A stretch of 64,000 nt of DNA from Pseudomonas sp. Tri1. GTDB taxonomy: Bacteria > Pseudomonadota > Gammaproteobacteria > Pseudomonadales > Pseudomonadaceae. The translations under genes were made by a program, and so were the position numbers. The stretch is taken from assembly GCF_017968885.1 (NCBI RefSeq), contig NZ_CP072913.1:1596001-1660000 (forward strand), read 5' to 3'. Under the pieces are notes generated by a model. That model was not told the DNA's origin and did no database searches. It saw nothing but the letters and a program-made list of their open reading frames with translations. How positions within the stretch are numbered: the first letter of the stretch is position 1; each line of letters starts with the position of its first letter. This document shows positions 25,563 to 34,158 of this stretch, piece by piece.

Positions 25563-27197
25563 ATGCCGCGGTTCTTTGCCGATCTTGGCTTCCGCTGGAA
25601 AATCACCCTGCCAATTGCTTTCCTGGCGCTGTTGCTAGTGCTGATGGGGTGGTCGGGCATGCGTGGCATCGATCAGGTGACGCAGTCGAGCACACAGCTG
25701 ACCAAGCGTAATTTGCCGGCCATCAGCCTGTTGCTCAATGCCGATCGCGATCTCTACCAGGCTTTTGTGGCCGAGCGCAGCCTGCTCGGTGGCAATGCGG
25801 GGGGGCATCTGGAGGCTCTGCGTGCCAGCCATAGGGACAACCTGAAGCAGGCTTATGATCGTGTGCAGAAATATGCCTCGATGCAGCCGGGGGCCGAGGC
25901 GCTTGCGCTGGTTAGTCAGTTCAATGACCGCTTTGCCCAGTGGTCGCAGGTATCGCGGCAGGTCGTCGAGCTGGCCGCGAGCAATCCGCAAGCGGCCAGC
26001 ACCCTGAGTTTTGGTGATGGTGAAGGTAAGTTCGATACCATGCGCGATGCCATCGACAAGCTTGGCGAGCTGGAGGATGAAGCAGCGCTTCGCGAGGGGC
26101 AGGCAGCGATCGATCATGGTCAGGCCGTGGGGGTGCAACAAGGTGGCATTCTGTTGGTGGGGCTGCTCGGTTGCATCCTGCTGATTGTTGCCCTGCCAAT
26201 GGTTGTGCTGCGTCCAATGCGTCGGTTGCTGCACCGGGTTGAGCAAATTGCCGAAGGTGGCGGTGACCTGAAGGGGCGGCTCGAGGTGCGTTCGGCTGAT
26301 GAGTTGGGGCAGCTTAGCGGTGCCTTCAACCGCTTTCTCGACAAGCTGCAGCCGCTGATTGCCGAGGTGGGCCGGGTGACCGGGGAGGTCGATGCCGCGG
26401 CGCGTAACATGGCCAACATGGCGGCTACCAACGACAAACTGATCAGCAGCGAGCATGCGGCGCTCGATCAGGTCAGTACGGCCGCGACCCAGATGAGCGC
26501 CGCCGTGCATGAGGTGGCCCACAGCGCGCTGAATGCTTCGGACGCCGCGCAGCAAGCCACCAGTCAGTCCCGCGATGGCGCCGAGGTTGTCAGCAGCACC
26601 ATCGAGTCGATCCGCCAACTGGCCCAGGAAGTGGAGAGCGCTTCTGGCACCATCGAGGCATTGGCCCAGGAGACCTCCAGCATTGGCGCGGTACTCGAGG
26701 TCATTCGAGGCATCGCCGAACAAACCAATCTGCTGGCGCTGAACGCCGCCATCGAGGCTGCGCGGGCCGGCGAGCAAGGCCGCGGGTTCGCGGTCGTGGC
26801 CGACGAAGTCCGGGCGCTGGCGGCGCGTACCCAGGACTCGACCAAAGACATCCAGGTTCGCATCGAGCGTCTGCAAGCCGGTGTCGCCAAGGCAGTACAA
26901 GCCATGCACGTTGGTAGCACCAAGGCCCGCGACAGTGTCGAGCGCGCCGCGGGCGTCGATCAGGTACTCAGCGGCACTGGTGGGTCAATACGACGGATCA
27001 ACGACATGGCCGCGCAGATTGCCAGCGCGTGCGAAGAGCAAAGTAGTGTCACCGAGGAGATAGCTCGCAACATCTCCGACATCCGTGACTTGTCCAACGA
27101 AGCGGCGGAGAACTCCGCCCAGAGCATGCAGGCCAGTCGGCAGCTTTCCAGCCTGTCGATGAGTCTGGCTGAGCTGACTGGCCGCTTCCGGGTCTGA
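25563..27197 (+). CDS. Methyl-accepting chemotaxis protein
   Basis: A protein of 544 residues. A membrane helix at about 13-33 is followed by a periplasmic helical sensor domain (about 35-190), a second helix at about 195-217, a HAMP domain ([20 protein letters not shown]) and a long coiled-coil signalling domain. The hairpin tip reads [20 protein letters not shown], the most conserved receptor segment. Ligand unknown. ATG at 25563 has AAAGGAG upstream and is preferred over the upstream in-frame start at 25521, which lies inside the FliA promoter. Confidence 0.93.
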   Translation: MPRFFADLGFRWKITLPIAFLALLLVLMGWSGMRGIDQVTQSSTQLTKRNLPAISLLLNADRDLYQAFVAERSLLGGNAGGHLEALRASHRDNLKQAYDRVQKYASMQPGAEALALVSQFNDRFAQWSQVSRQVVELAASNPQAASTLSFGDGEGKFDTMRDAIDKLGELEDEAALREGQAAIDHGQAVGVQQGGILLVGLLGCILLIVALPMVVLRPMRRLLHRVEQIAEGGGDLKGRLEVRSADELGQLSGAFNRFLDKLQPLIAEVGRVTGEVDAAARNMANMAATNDKLISSEHAALDQVSTAATQMSAAVHEVAHSALNASDAAQQATSQSRDGAEVVSSTIESIRQLAQEVESASGTIEALAQETSSIGAVLEVIRGIAEQTNLLALNAAIEAARAGEQGRGFAVVADEVRALAARTQDSTKDIQVRIERLQAGVAKAVQAMHVGSTKARDSVERAAGVDQVLSGTGGSIRRINDMAAQIASACEEQSSVTEEIARNISDIRDLSNEAAENSAQSMQASRQLSSLSMSLAELTGRFRV

Positions 27198-27210
27198 GGC
27201 AGGGGCGAGC

Positions 27211-27981
27211 GTGGGCACTTGCGAATCTTTGGCGGCGCTCACCAAGGACCGCCAGCAAGCCTTGCATCAGGACGGTTTCGTCCTTTTGCCCGCAGTGTTG
27301 AACAGCGCGCAGATCATCGATCTGCGCCGTGCAGTCGATCAACTCAAACCCCAACACTGGGACTACAGCGGCGTCATTGACCACTACAAATGTGTCTTCA
27401 ATCGCGATCCGTTCTGGCTGCCATTTCTGGATATGAGCGGGGTGATCGAGTTGGCGGAGGCGGCTTTGGGGGAGGACTGCCATATCATCGGCCAGACGGC
27501 CTGGCGCTGCCATCCTGGGTTTGTCGGGGCCCCCTTGCACCTGGACTATCTGGTGATGGAATTGCCGCCAGATCTGCTGATCGATCCAGCGTTTGAGTTG
27601 CCGATGCAGATTTGCACCGCGCAGTTTTACCTTGATGACATCGATGTCGACTTGAGTCCTACGTGCGTCATCCCTGGCAGCCATCGGGCGGGGCGGGCGC
27701 CAATGACGGGCGAGACACAGTGGCGGGGGCGATCCGCCCAACCGGTGTTGTGTCGGGCTGGCGATGTGCTGATGCTGCGCAGCGAGTTATGGCATGCCGG
27801 CAGCGACAACCGGACCGCCGACCGCACGCGCTACCTGTTGCAGGTGCACTATGGCCGGCGGATGGTCGCGCAGAAGTTCTCGCCTTACCTGCACTGGCAA
27901 TTCAATCCGGTCGTGCTGGCTGCCGCGACACCTCGCCAACGACGCCTTCTGGGTGATCACCAGGAAGCTGAATACGATTGA
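27211..27981 (+). CDS. Phytanoyl-CoA dioxygenase family (PhyH) oxygenase
   Basis: A protein of 256 residues with the double-stranded beta-helix of Fe(II)/2-oxoglutarate oxygenases. The metal triad is visible as His110 and Asp112 (GAPLHLDYL) and His195 (ELWHAGSDN), and an arginine in TRYLLQVHYG (205-215) is placed to bind 2-oxoglutarate. Segment CVIPGSHRAG is typical of PhyH proteins. The GTG start is 13 bases after the chemoreceptor stop. Substrates in this family range from lipids and ectoine to secondary metabolites, so none is named. Adjacency to a receptor gene may be incidental. Confidence 0.82.
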   Translation: MGTCESLAALTKDRQQALHQDGFVLLPAVLNSAQIIDLRRAVDQLKPQHWDYSGVIDHYKCVFNRDPFWLPFLDMSGVIELAEAALGEDCHIIGQTAWRCHPGFVGAPLHLDYLVMELPPDLLIDPAFELPMQICTAQFYLDDIDVDLSPTCVIPGSHRAGRAPMTGETQWRGRSAQPVLCRAGDVLMLRSELWHAGSDNRTADRTRYLLQVHYGRRMVAQKFSPYLHWQFNPVVLAAATPRQRRLLGDHQEAEYD

Positions 27982-28023
27982 GTTCCTGGCGTATTCAACG
28001 GGGGCAAGGATGGGGAAGTAGTC

Positions 28024-28395
28024 TCAGATCCAGACGTCATTGACTGCCGTTCGCTCATTGGTTTGCTCGCCGGTATTGATGACGCCACGAGGTTCGATCA
28101 GCAGCAGCTTCACTTCCCGGGCGGCGAAGGGCTTGTGCTCGATGCCCTTTTTGACGACGTACATCTCGCCGGGGCCAATCGTCACCGCACCGTCACGAAA
28201 GTCGATCCGCAGTTCGCCTTCGAGCACGATAAACGTTTCATCGGTGTCGGCGTGGCTGTGCCAGACGAAGTCACCTTCGAGCCGGGCGATCTTGAATTGG
28301 TAGTCGTTCATTTCAGCCACGACTTTCGGCGTCCATTGTTCCTGGAACAGGGCGTACTTTTGAGCGAAGTTGATGGGCGAGTATTGAATGGTCAT
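28024..28395 (-). CDS. Small cupin-domain protein
   Basis: A protein of 123 residues with one cupin barrel: motif 1 as WHSHADTDETFIVLEGEL and motif 2 as PGEMYVVKKGIEHKPFA. The two His and one Glu ligands of a metal-binding cupin are present. Single-domain cupins of this size include enzymes and sensor-like proteins, so no reaction is assigned. The frame is open to 28431 (GTG), but ATG at 28395 gives a start just ahead of the domain. The ribosome site is weak for both. It may be co-expressed with the AraC regulator upstream (about 100 bases away, same direction). Confidence 0.8.
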   Translation of the reverse strand: MTIQYSPINFAQKYALFQEQWTPKVVAEMNDYQFKIARLEGDFVWHSHADTDETFIVLEGELRIDFRDGAVTIGPGEMYVVKKGIEHKPFAAREVKLLLIEPRGVINTGEQTNERTAVNDVWI

Positions 28396-28496
28396 CGGGG
28401 CATGCTCGTGTTGTGAGGGGATAAGCGCCACCTTACTGTCCTGGTCGGAGGCGGTATTGCATGATCGTGCAGCTTTTGCAGCGCCAGGCTTGGGCT

Positions 28497-29303
28497 TCAG
28501 CGGAGCATTTTCAGCCAGCGTGCCGGTGAGATACCGAACGCCTGGGTATGCAGCCGGGTCATGTGGCTCTGATCGAAGAAGCCACTGGCCAGCGCGGCAT
28601 CGCTCAACGGCATGCCGTGGAATATCAGGCGACGGGCCTCATTCAAGCGACGCTGGGTGATGTAGCGATAGGGGCTGGTGCCGTACAGCGCACGAAAGTC
28701 CCGGGACAGGCTCCACCGGTCCCGACCGCTTGCCTGGACCAAGTCATCCAGGGTAATGGCCTGGTCAAGGGCATCATGGATGAACAGGCGTGCACGTTCC
28801 GCCGCCGGGTAATCGAGCAAGCGCCGCCCGCGCCGGTCGCCCGCGGCGATATCGAGTGCCTGGGCCACGTCGTAGATGGCGTCCTCTTCCTCCAGCGGGT
28901 CGAGGCGATGATCCATGCTGTTCAACAACCTGCGGGTGGCGATATTGAGGCGAGGGTCGCTCGATAACCCACCTTCGATAAAGGGTAGCGGTCTGCCGCC
29001 CAGCACTTGCTGGATCAATGACGGTTCAATGTAGAACATCCGGTAACGAAAGCCATCGCTCGTCCCCGCCTCACCATCATGAACCTCATCCGGGTGCAGG
29101 ACGATGGTTCCACCGGGCTGGCTATGACGCTTGCTGTGCCGGTAATTGAAACTCTGGACACCGGAAAGCGTGACCCCGATGGCGTAGGTGTCATGCCGGT
29201 GGGTGGTGTAGCCATGGCCACTGAAATAGGCTTCGATGCGTTCCAGCTTCCTGGACTCAGGCGCCCGCACCAGCCAGTCGCGATTGTGGTTGGATTGAAT
29301 CAT
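28497..29303 (-). CDS. AraC-family transcriptional regulator
   Basis: A protein of 268 residues. An N-terminal cupin-like sensing half carries HGYTTHRHDTYAIGVTLSGV and HPDEVHDGE, and the C-terminal half has two helix-turn-helix motifs (ITLDDLVQASGRDRWSLSRD and LSDAALASGFFDQSHMTRLH) with the closing GISPARWLKM. ATG at 29303 (MIQSNHNRDWLVRAPE) fits the family start; the upstream extension to 29381 has no family similarity. Upstream in direction of the small cupin gene. Target genes unknown. Confidence 0.9.
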   Translation of the reverse strand: MIQSNHNRDWLVRAPESRKLERIEAYFSGHGYTTHRHDTYAIGVTLSGVQSFNYRHSKRHSQPGGTIVLHPDEVHDGEAGTSDGFRYRMFYIEPSLIQQVLGGRPLPFIEGGLSSDPRLNIATRRLLNSMDHRLDPLEEEDAIYDVAQALDIAAGDRRGRRLLDYPAAERARLFIHDALDQAITLDDLVQASGRDRWSLSRDFRALYGTSPYRYITQRRLNEARRLIFHGMPLSDAALASGFFDQSHMTRLHTQAFGISPARWLKMLR

Positions 29304-29418
29304 TGGGACTGGCCTCTCGCTTTTGTTTGTACACGATACCTTTCTGGCGGGCCCGGGTTGAGGCCGCAGAAAGCTGCTCACACCGGAGCAGCTTACGGGT
29401 CGATACCGCGCGGGCTGT

Positions 29419-29610
29419 CTAGATTTCCTTCACGGGCGTCTCGCCCTGAACATTTTTGATCAGGCCGATGACGTGAAGGCAGTCAGCCTTGTTCACGTAG
29501 GATTCGCCGCTGGCGATCGTTTCGTGGTTGCCTGCTCTCAAACGCCAGCGCCATTGGCCTTTTCCGCTGCTTGGGGTGCCTCGGGTCTGCCTGTAGATTT
29601 CAAAATACAT
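29419..29610 (-). CDS. YegP-like DUF1508 small protein
   Basis: A protein of 63 residues starting MYFEIYRQTRGTPSSGKGQ, with the DUF1508 pattern of an FEIY strand, WRWRLRAGNHETIASGESY and a KADCLHVIGLIK helix. It has one repeat where YegP proteins often have two. The ATG at 29610 has GGAGCGAACC directly upstream. The reading frame continues far upstream over the LysR gene, but that extension is not coding. Function of the family is not established. Confidence 0.8.
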   Translation of the reverse strand: MYFEIYRQTRGTPSSGKGQWRWRLRAGNHETIASGESYVNKADCLHVIGLIKNVQGETPVKEI

Positions 29611-29776
29611 CGGTTCGCTCCATGCGATTAACTCATTCAAGACATGCATTGCACATGTCGTTTCAAGCCTAGCCAAGCCGTTCGTTTTCGCTATCGCAAA
29701 TACGTTTCCAATGGTTATGAGATATTGCCAACAATTACAGCCCTTTGCTCTAACTGACTCGTAACGGGAGCCATGG

Positions 29777-30700
29777 ATGAACCGCAACGAATTGCGCAAG
29801 GCCGATATCAATCTGATGGTGGTTTTCGAGACGCTGATGCTTGAGCGCAACGTGACTCGAGCAGCGGAAAAGCTGTTCCTGGGCCAGCCGACCATCAGCT
29901 CGGCCCTCAATCGATTGCGTACGCTGTTCAACGACCCGCTGTTTATTCGCGTCGGCCATCGCATGGAACCGACGGCTCGAGCCGAGGAGATCATCCAGCA
30001 TCTGTCGCCGGCGCTGGACTCGCTGTCGGTGGCGCTGAGCCTGACCCATGATTTCGATCCCTCCAGCAGCACCATGACGTTTCGCATCGGTCTGTCGGAT
30101 GACGTCGAGTTTGGCCTGTTGCCGCCGCTGTTGAGCAGTCTGCGCGAGGAAGCGCCGCACATCGTATTCGTGGTCCAGCACGTCGATTACTGGCGTATCC
30201 CCGATTTGCTCGCGAGTGGTGACATCACCGTGGGTATCAGCCAGACCCGTGGGCTACCGGCCAACGCCAAGCGCAAACTGCTACGCCACATCCGGCCCAG
30301 CGTTTTGCGAGCCGATGCATCGGACACGCCACTGACGCTCGACGAATATTGCTCGCGACCGCATGTGCTGGTGTCCCACACCGCCAACGTCTCCGGTTTC
30401 GTTGACGAATGGTTGGCCGAGATCGGTCGTCAGCGCCAAGTCGTGTTGTCCGTGCCGCAGTACAGTGCGTTGCCGGCGCTGCTGGCCGGTACTGACCTGC
30501 TCGCCAGCCTGCCGGACTATACCGCCGTCGCCATGGCCGCTTCCGGCCAATTGTTCAGCGAACCCTTTCCTTTCAAGACCCCGACCCTGGATTTGTCCAT
30601 GGTCTGGCTGAGCCATGTCGACAGCGATCCGGCCGAACGCTGGTTGCGCTCCCGGCTGGAGGCGTTCATGGGCGAGGGTGGCGTTTCGGGGCGCCCCTGA
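29777..30700 (+). CDS. LysR-family transcriptional regulator
   Basis: A protein of 307 residues. The N-terminal winged helix-turn-helix is clear: LRKADINLMVVFETLMLERN, then NVTRAAEKLFLGQPTISSAL and LNRLRTLFNDPLFIRVGHRM. The FIRVGHRM variant places it in the branch near NodD/SyrM-like regulators. A co-inducer domain covers about 90-300. ATG at 29777 with GGGAG upstream. Just upstream of the CHMI-like isomerase gene in the same direction, which may be its target. Confidence 0.92.
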   Translation: MNRNELRKADINLMVVFETLMLERNVTRAAEKLFLGQPTISSALNRLRTLFNDPLFIRVGHRMEPTARAEEIIQHLSPALDSLSVALSLTHDFDPSSSTMTFRIGLSDDVEFGLLPPLLSSLREEAPHIVFVVQHVDYWRIPDLLASGDITVGISQTRGLPANAKRKLLRHIRPSVLRADASDTPLTLDEYCSRPHVLVSHTANVSGFVDEWLAEIGRQRQVVLSVPQYSALPALLAGTDLLASLPDYTAVAMAASGQLFSEPFPFKTPTLDLSMVWLSHVDSDPAERWLRSRLEAFMGEGGVSGRP

Positions 30701-30804
30701 CAGCGCAAAGCGGCGAAACAAATCCTGCGTAAAAAGAAGAAAGTCGAGGTATGGTTGCGACGGTTGAAACCACTTGGTCATATTTTCGAATGGGAGTCGA
30801 ACAC

Positions 30805-31170
30805 ATGCCTCACCTGCACATGGAGTACACCGCCAACCTGCCCGAGCTAAACGCCGATGCTGCACTGATGCGCCTGAACAATGCGCTGGTGGCCTCCGGT
30901 CAATTCGCCGCCGAGTTGGATATCAAGAGCCGGGCCGTGAAGCACGAGACTTTCCGGGTGGGTACGAGTCTGGGCGAGCGTGGTTTCGTACACGTGAAAC
31001 TGGCCTTGCTGAGTGGCCGCTCGCCGGAAATCAAGAAACAACTGTCCGCTAGTCTGCTGGCGATAATCCAGGATTTGGGGCCATGGCCGGCCGGGGTCAG
31101 CGTGCAACTGTGCGTGGAGATCCTCGACATCGACCGAGAGTCGTATGCCAAGGCCTTGATCGGTCAATGA
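30805..31170 (+). CDS. 5-carboxymethyl-2-hydroxymuconate isomerase-like protein
   Basis: A protein of 121 residues of the tautomerase superfamily CHMI branch. The N-terminus MPHLHMEYTANL exposes the catalytic proline after Met removal, and KHETFRVGTSLGERGFVHVK and LCVEILDIDRESYAKA are family segments. CHMI (HpaF) isomerises an intermediate of homoprotocatechuate breakdown, but no other hpa gene lies nearby, so this copy may act elsewhere. ATG at 30805 is preferred over the upstream GTG-type extension because only it yields Met-Pro. It sits between two LysR genes. Confidence 0.82.
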   Translation: MPHLHMEYTANLPELNADAALMRLNNALVASGQFAAELDIKSRAVKHETFRVGTSLGERGFVHVKLALLSGRSPEIKKQLSASLLAIIQDLGPWPAGVSVQLCVEILDIDRESYAKALIGQ

Positions 31171-31173
31171 CGA

Positions 31174-32106
31174 TCAGGCTTGGCTTGTGGCGCAGGTCTT
31201 GATGATCTGTTCGCGTAGCCAGGCGTTGGCGCCGTCCTGATCGAGGGCCAGGCTCCATTGCATGTTCAAAGTAAACCCCGGCAGGCCCTTGGGCACTTCG
31301 TGGTAATTGAAGATCGCCTCGTTGGCCAGCAATTTCTGGATACGGCGGGGTAGGGTCAGGATGAAGTCTGTGCCGGTAATCATCTTCAAGGCTGCACTGT
31401 AGCTGTTGGCGCGCGCGGCAAGCTGGCGTTGATGTGCCTGCTGTGACAACCAGCCATCCACCATGTTGGTGGGCGAGTTCCAGGGCGTCGGGAAAACGTG
31501 CCGGCGCCCCAGGAACGCCTGAAGGCTCAGTTGCGGATCCAGCGGCGTCGCCCGTTTATCCACCACACAAACCAGGTCCTCCTCCAGCAACTGTCGGGAT
31601 TTGAAATCGGCATGGGTGCTGTGAAAGTTCGGACCGAAGCAGATCACCAGGTCCAGTGTGCCGTCACGCAGTTCTTGGGCAGGAATGTCGGCTTCGAGCC
31701 TGTGCACGTTCACTACCACTGGCAGGTCAGCGTAATCGAAGCCTTGCAGCAGGGGCGGCAGGATCAGGTGCTCAAAGTACTCCGGTGCGCAAATATTGAA
31801 AGTGACGGCTTGCCGGCGCGGATCAAACGTCGGCGCACCGGCGTGACACGAGTTGATGCTTTGCAGGATGGCGCGCACATGATCGTACATGCCCCGGGCT
31901 TTATAGGTGGGCCGCATGCCGGCGCGGGTGTTGATAAACAGCTCGTCTTCGAAGCAGGTTCGCAGTTTCTTGAGGCAGTAACTGACCGTTGACTGACTGA
32001 CACACAATGCCTCGGATACATCGGTGACGCTGCTTTGCTCATACACGGCGCTAAACACCATGAGGTCCTGCATATCGAGCTTTCTGAGGGAGTTACTGTT
32101 CAGCAT
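31174..32106 (-). CDS. LysR-family transcriptional regulator
   Basis: A protein of 310 residues with an N-terminal LysR winged helix-turn-helix (LRKLDMQDLMVFSAVYEQSS, then VTDVSEALCVSQSTVSYCLK and LRTCFEDELFINTRAGMRP) and a co-inducer domain. It is similar in layout to the LysR protein at 29777-30700 but belongs to a different clade by its recognition helix. Convergent with the CHMI-like gene, three bases apart. Target unknown. Confidence 0.9.
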   Translation of the reverse strand: MLNSNSLRKLDMQDLMVFSAVYEQSSVTDVSEALCVSQSTVSYCLKKLRTCFEDELFINTRAGMRPTYKARGMYDHVRAILQSINSCHAGAPTFDPRRQAVTFNICAPEYFEHLILPPLLQGFDYADLPVVVNVHRLEADIPAQELRDGTLDLVICFGPNFHSTHADFKSRQLLEEDLVCVVDKRATPLDPQLSLQAFLGRRHVFPTPWNSPTNMVDGWLSQQAHQRQLAARANSYSAALKMITGTDFILTLPRRIQKLLANEAIFNYHEVPKGLPGFTLNMQWSLALDQDGANAWLREQIIKTCATSQA

Positions 32107-32622
32107 CCGTTCTGTCTCGCTGTGCTCCTTGCGCGGATCTTGCGCAATCAGCTGTCGATCCTAACGGAACGATCGTCCCAAGAAAATGCCATCGAGGCTG
32201 TTTCACGGTCGGGAGTGGGACAGATAATGTTGTGAACACGACGGGTCGACTAACGCTTGGCTTGTTTGCCATTGTTTAGCCTGGTTTGATCCAAGCTCCA
32301 TCAAATCAGTGTTTATCGACCCTTGGTGCCGTGGGACGCTTCCAGGGTGTATTTCCTGTGATGCGTTTATGGACGGTTGGCCCGCGGCATTCCACTACTC
32401 GTCATCCGCCGTGGTCGGCTCGGTCGGCCGATTCACGCCTGCCGTTACCCCCTCACTGTGCGCGCTGCCCTCTGAACTGGCTTTTTGGGCGCTCTGGCAT
32501 TGTCGCCATGCACGTCCTCCGGATGCTCGTATCTGCTGTTGATCATCAACGGTGTTCGCTGATGGCGAACACGTACTGACGGCGCCTCATCGCCCGTCCG
32601 ACACGTCAATACGAGCCTTCCC
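32107..32622. other. Gene-free stretch before the glutamine-synthetase-like gene
   Basis: A 516-base divergent intergenic region. Short frames occur (for example 32286-32579 on the plus strand) but none has a ribosome site with family resemblance. No REP, terminator or sigma-54 promoter with correct spacing was found. Confidence 0.5.
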
Positions 32623-34005
32623 ATGAGCCTTTCCAGTTTTTCTTTCGCGCCCGTGCAACAAGCCCAGGCATTCCTGGCGCAATACCCGGATATCGAGCTG
32701 TTCGAACTGTTTATTCTCGACAACAATGGCGTGCCTAGGGGCAAGTTGTTGCATCGGGACGAATTGCTGGCGGTGTTCGAAAGCGGTCGCCCATTGCCCA
32801 GTACGATTCTGGGCTTGACCCTCAATGGCGATGATGTGGAAAACTCCGGACTGGTGTGGGATGTCGGTGACATCGATTGCCGGGCCTATCCCATCAGTGG
32901 CAGTTTGCAGCGCATGCCGTGGCGGCTGATTCCCACGGCTGCCGTGCAGGTCAGCATGCATCCTCAAGAGGGCATGCCGGCGACGATCGCCGATCCGCGT
33001 TATCTGCTCAGCCGGGTGATCGAGGCCTTGCAGGCGGACGGTTATTACCCGGTGATGGCGGCGGAGCTGGAGTTTTATCTGCTGGACGAACAACGTGACA
33101 GCCAGGGCCGACCGCAACCGGCGCGAGATGCTGACGGCGGCAGGCCACGCGCCACCCAGGTCTACGGCTTGCGTGAACTGGAGCAGATCGAACCCTTCCT
33201 GGCGGACCTTTATGCGGCGTGCAAGCTGCAGGGCATACCGGCCCGCACAGCTATTTCCGAATACGCGCCGGGCCAGGTGGAGATCACCCTTGAACACCGC
33301 ACCGATGCCCTGCAGGCCATGGACGAAGCGGTGCGCTACAAGCGCTTGGTCAAGGGCGTGGCGCATAAGCACGGGATGGTGGCGTGTTTCATGGCCAAGC
33401 CCTTCGATCACCTTGCGGGCTCCGGCATGCACATGCACGTCAGCCTCGCCGACCGCGATGGGCACAACCTGTTTGCCAGCGAAGCGGCTGATGGCACGCC
33501 GTTACTGCGCCAGGCGGTAGGCGGGATGCTCGACACCTTGCTCGATTCGCTGCTGATGTTCTGTCCCAACGCCAATTCCTATCGTCGATTCCAGAGCAAC
33601 AGCTACGCGCCGCTGGCGGCGACCTGGGGGGTGGACAACCGCACCGTGAGCCTGCGAGTTCCCGGCGGCCCGGCTTTCTCACGGCATATCGAACATCGCA
33701 TTTGTGGCGCCGATGCCAACCCGTATCTGGCTGCCGCCGCGATACTGGCCGGCATCCATCGTGGTATCCGTGAACAGTGCGATCCCGGGACGCCGGTCGA
33801 AGGCAACGGTTACGCCCAGGCGACTGAGTTATTGCCCACTGATTGGCTCACCACCCTGCGCGCCCTTGAGACGTCGACCTGGGCGCGGGACGCCTTCGGC
33901 GACGAATTCCTCGGTGTTTACTTGGCGGTCAAGCGCGCCGAGTACCGTCAGTTCATGGGGGAAGTGGGTGAGCAGGATTGGCGCTGGTATTTGAATCAGG
34001 CCTGA
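32623..34005 (+). CDS. Glutamine synthetase family protein (gamma-glutamylpolyamine synthetase-like)
   Basis: A protein of 460 residues with a glutamine synthetase catalytic domain. ATP-grasp-like signatures are visible: ELEFYL (about residues 148-153), EYAPGQVEITLEH, AKPFDHLAGSGMHMHVSL and NRTVSLRVPGG, with a C-terminal ANPYLAAAAILAGIHRG. Length and the short N-terminal domain fit the GlnA-like branch that includes gamma-glutamylputrescine synthetase PuuA rather than housekeeping GlnA. It would attach glutamate to an amine using ATP. No polyamine catabolism genes are adjacent, so the amine is unknown. Confidence 0.85.
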   Translation: MSLSSFSFAPVQQAQAFLAQYPDIELFELFILDNNGVPRGKLLHRDELLAVFESGRPLPSTILGLTLNGDDVENSGLVWDVGDIDCRAYPISGSLQRMPWRLIPTAAVQVSMHPQEGMPATIADPRYLLSRVIEALQADGYYPVMAAELEFYLLDEQRDSQGRPQPARDADGGRPRATQVYGLRELEQIEPFLADLYAACKLQGIPARTAISEYAPGQVEITLEHRTDALQAMDEAVRYKRLVKGVAHKHGMVACFMAKPFDHLAGSGMHMHVSLADRDGHNLFASEAADGTPLLRQAVGGMLDTLLDSLLMFCPNANSYRRFQSNSYAPLAATWGVDNRTVSLRVPGGPAFSRHIEHRICGADANPYLAAAAILAGIHRGIREQCDPGTPVEGNGYAQATELLPTDWLTTLRALETSTWARDAFGDEFLGVYLAVKRAEYRQFMGEVGEQDWRWYLNQA

Positions 34006-34158
34006 CGGCCGCTTAAAAAATTATTTAATGGCAACTTTTTCACGAAAAATTGATGGTGGACTACCTAAAGTTTGTGGTGCCGTAGGGGGAACGAATTTTT
34101 CACATTCTTTTCGGCACTTCTTTTTAAAAGAGTAACTTTCAGGAAGCCGTCAACCATC

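Noticed and set aside
29419..30162. A 247-codon minus-strand frame covering the start of the LysR gene.
   Set aside because: Only its last 63 codons (29419-29610) match a protein family and have a ribosome site; the rest lies over the LysR DNA-binding domain.
32495..32515. A possible sigma-54 promoter (tggcat...atgca).
   Set aside because: The distance between the GG and GC doublets is 12 bases, not the required 10.
32286..32579. A short plus-strand frame in the gap before the glutamine-synthetase-like gene.
   Set aside because: No ribosome site, no domain, Cys/Pro/His-rich random-looking product.
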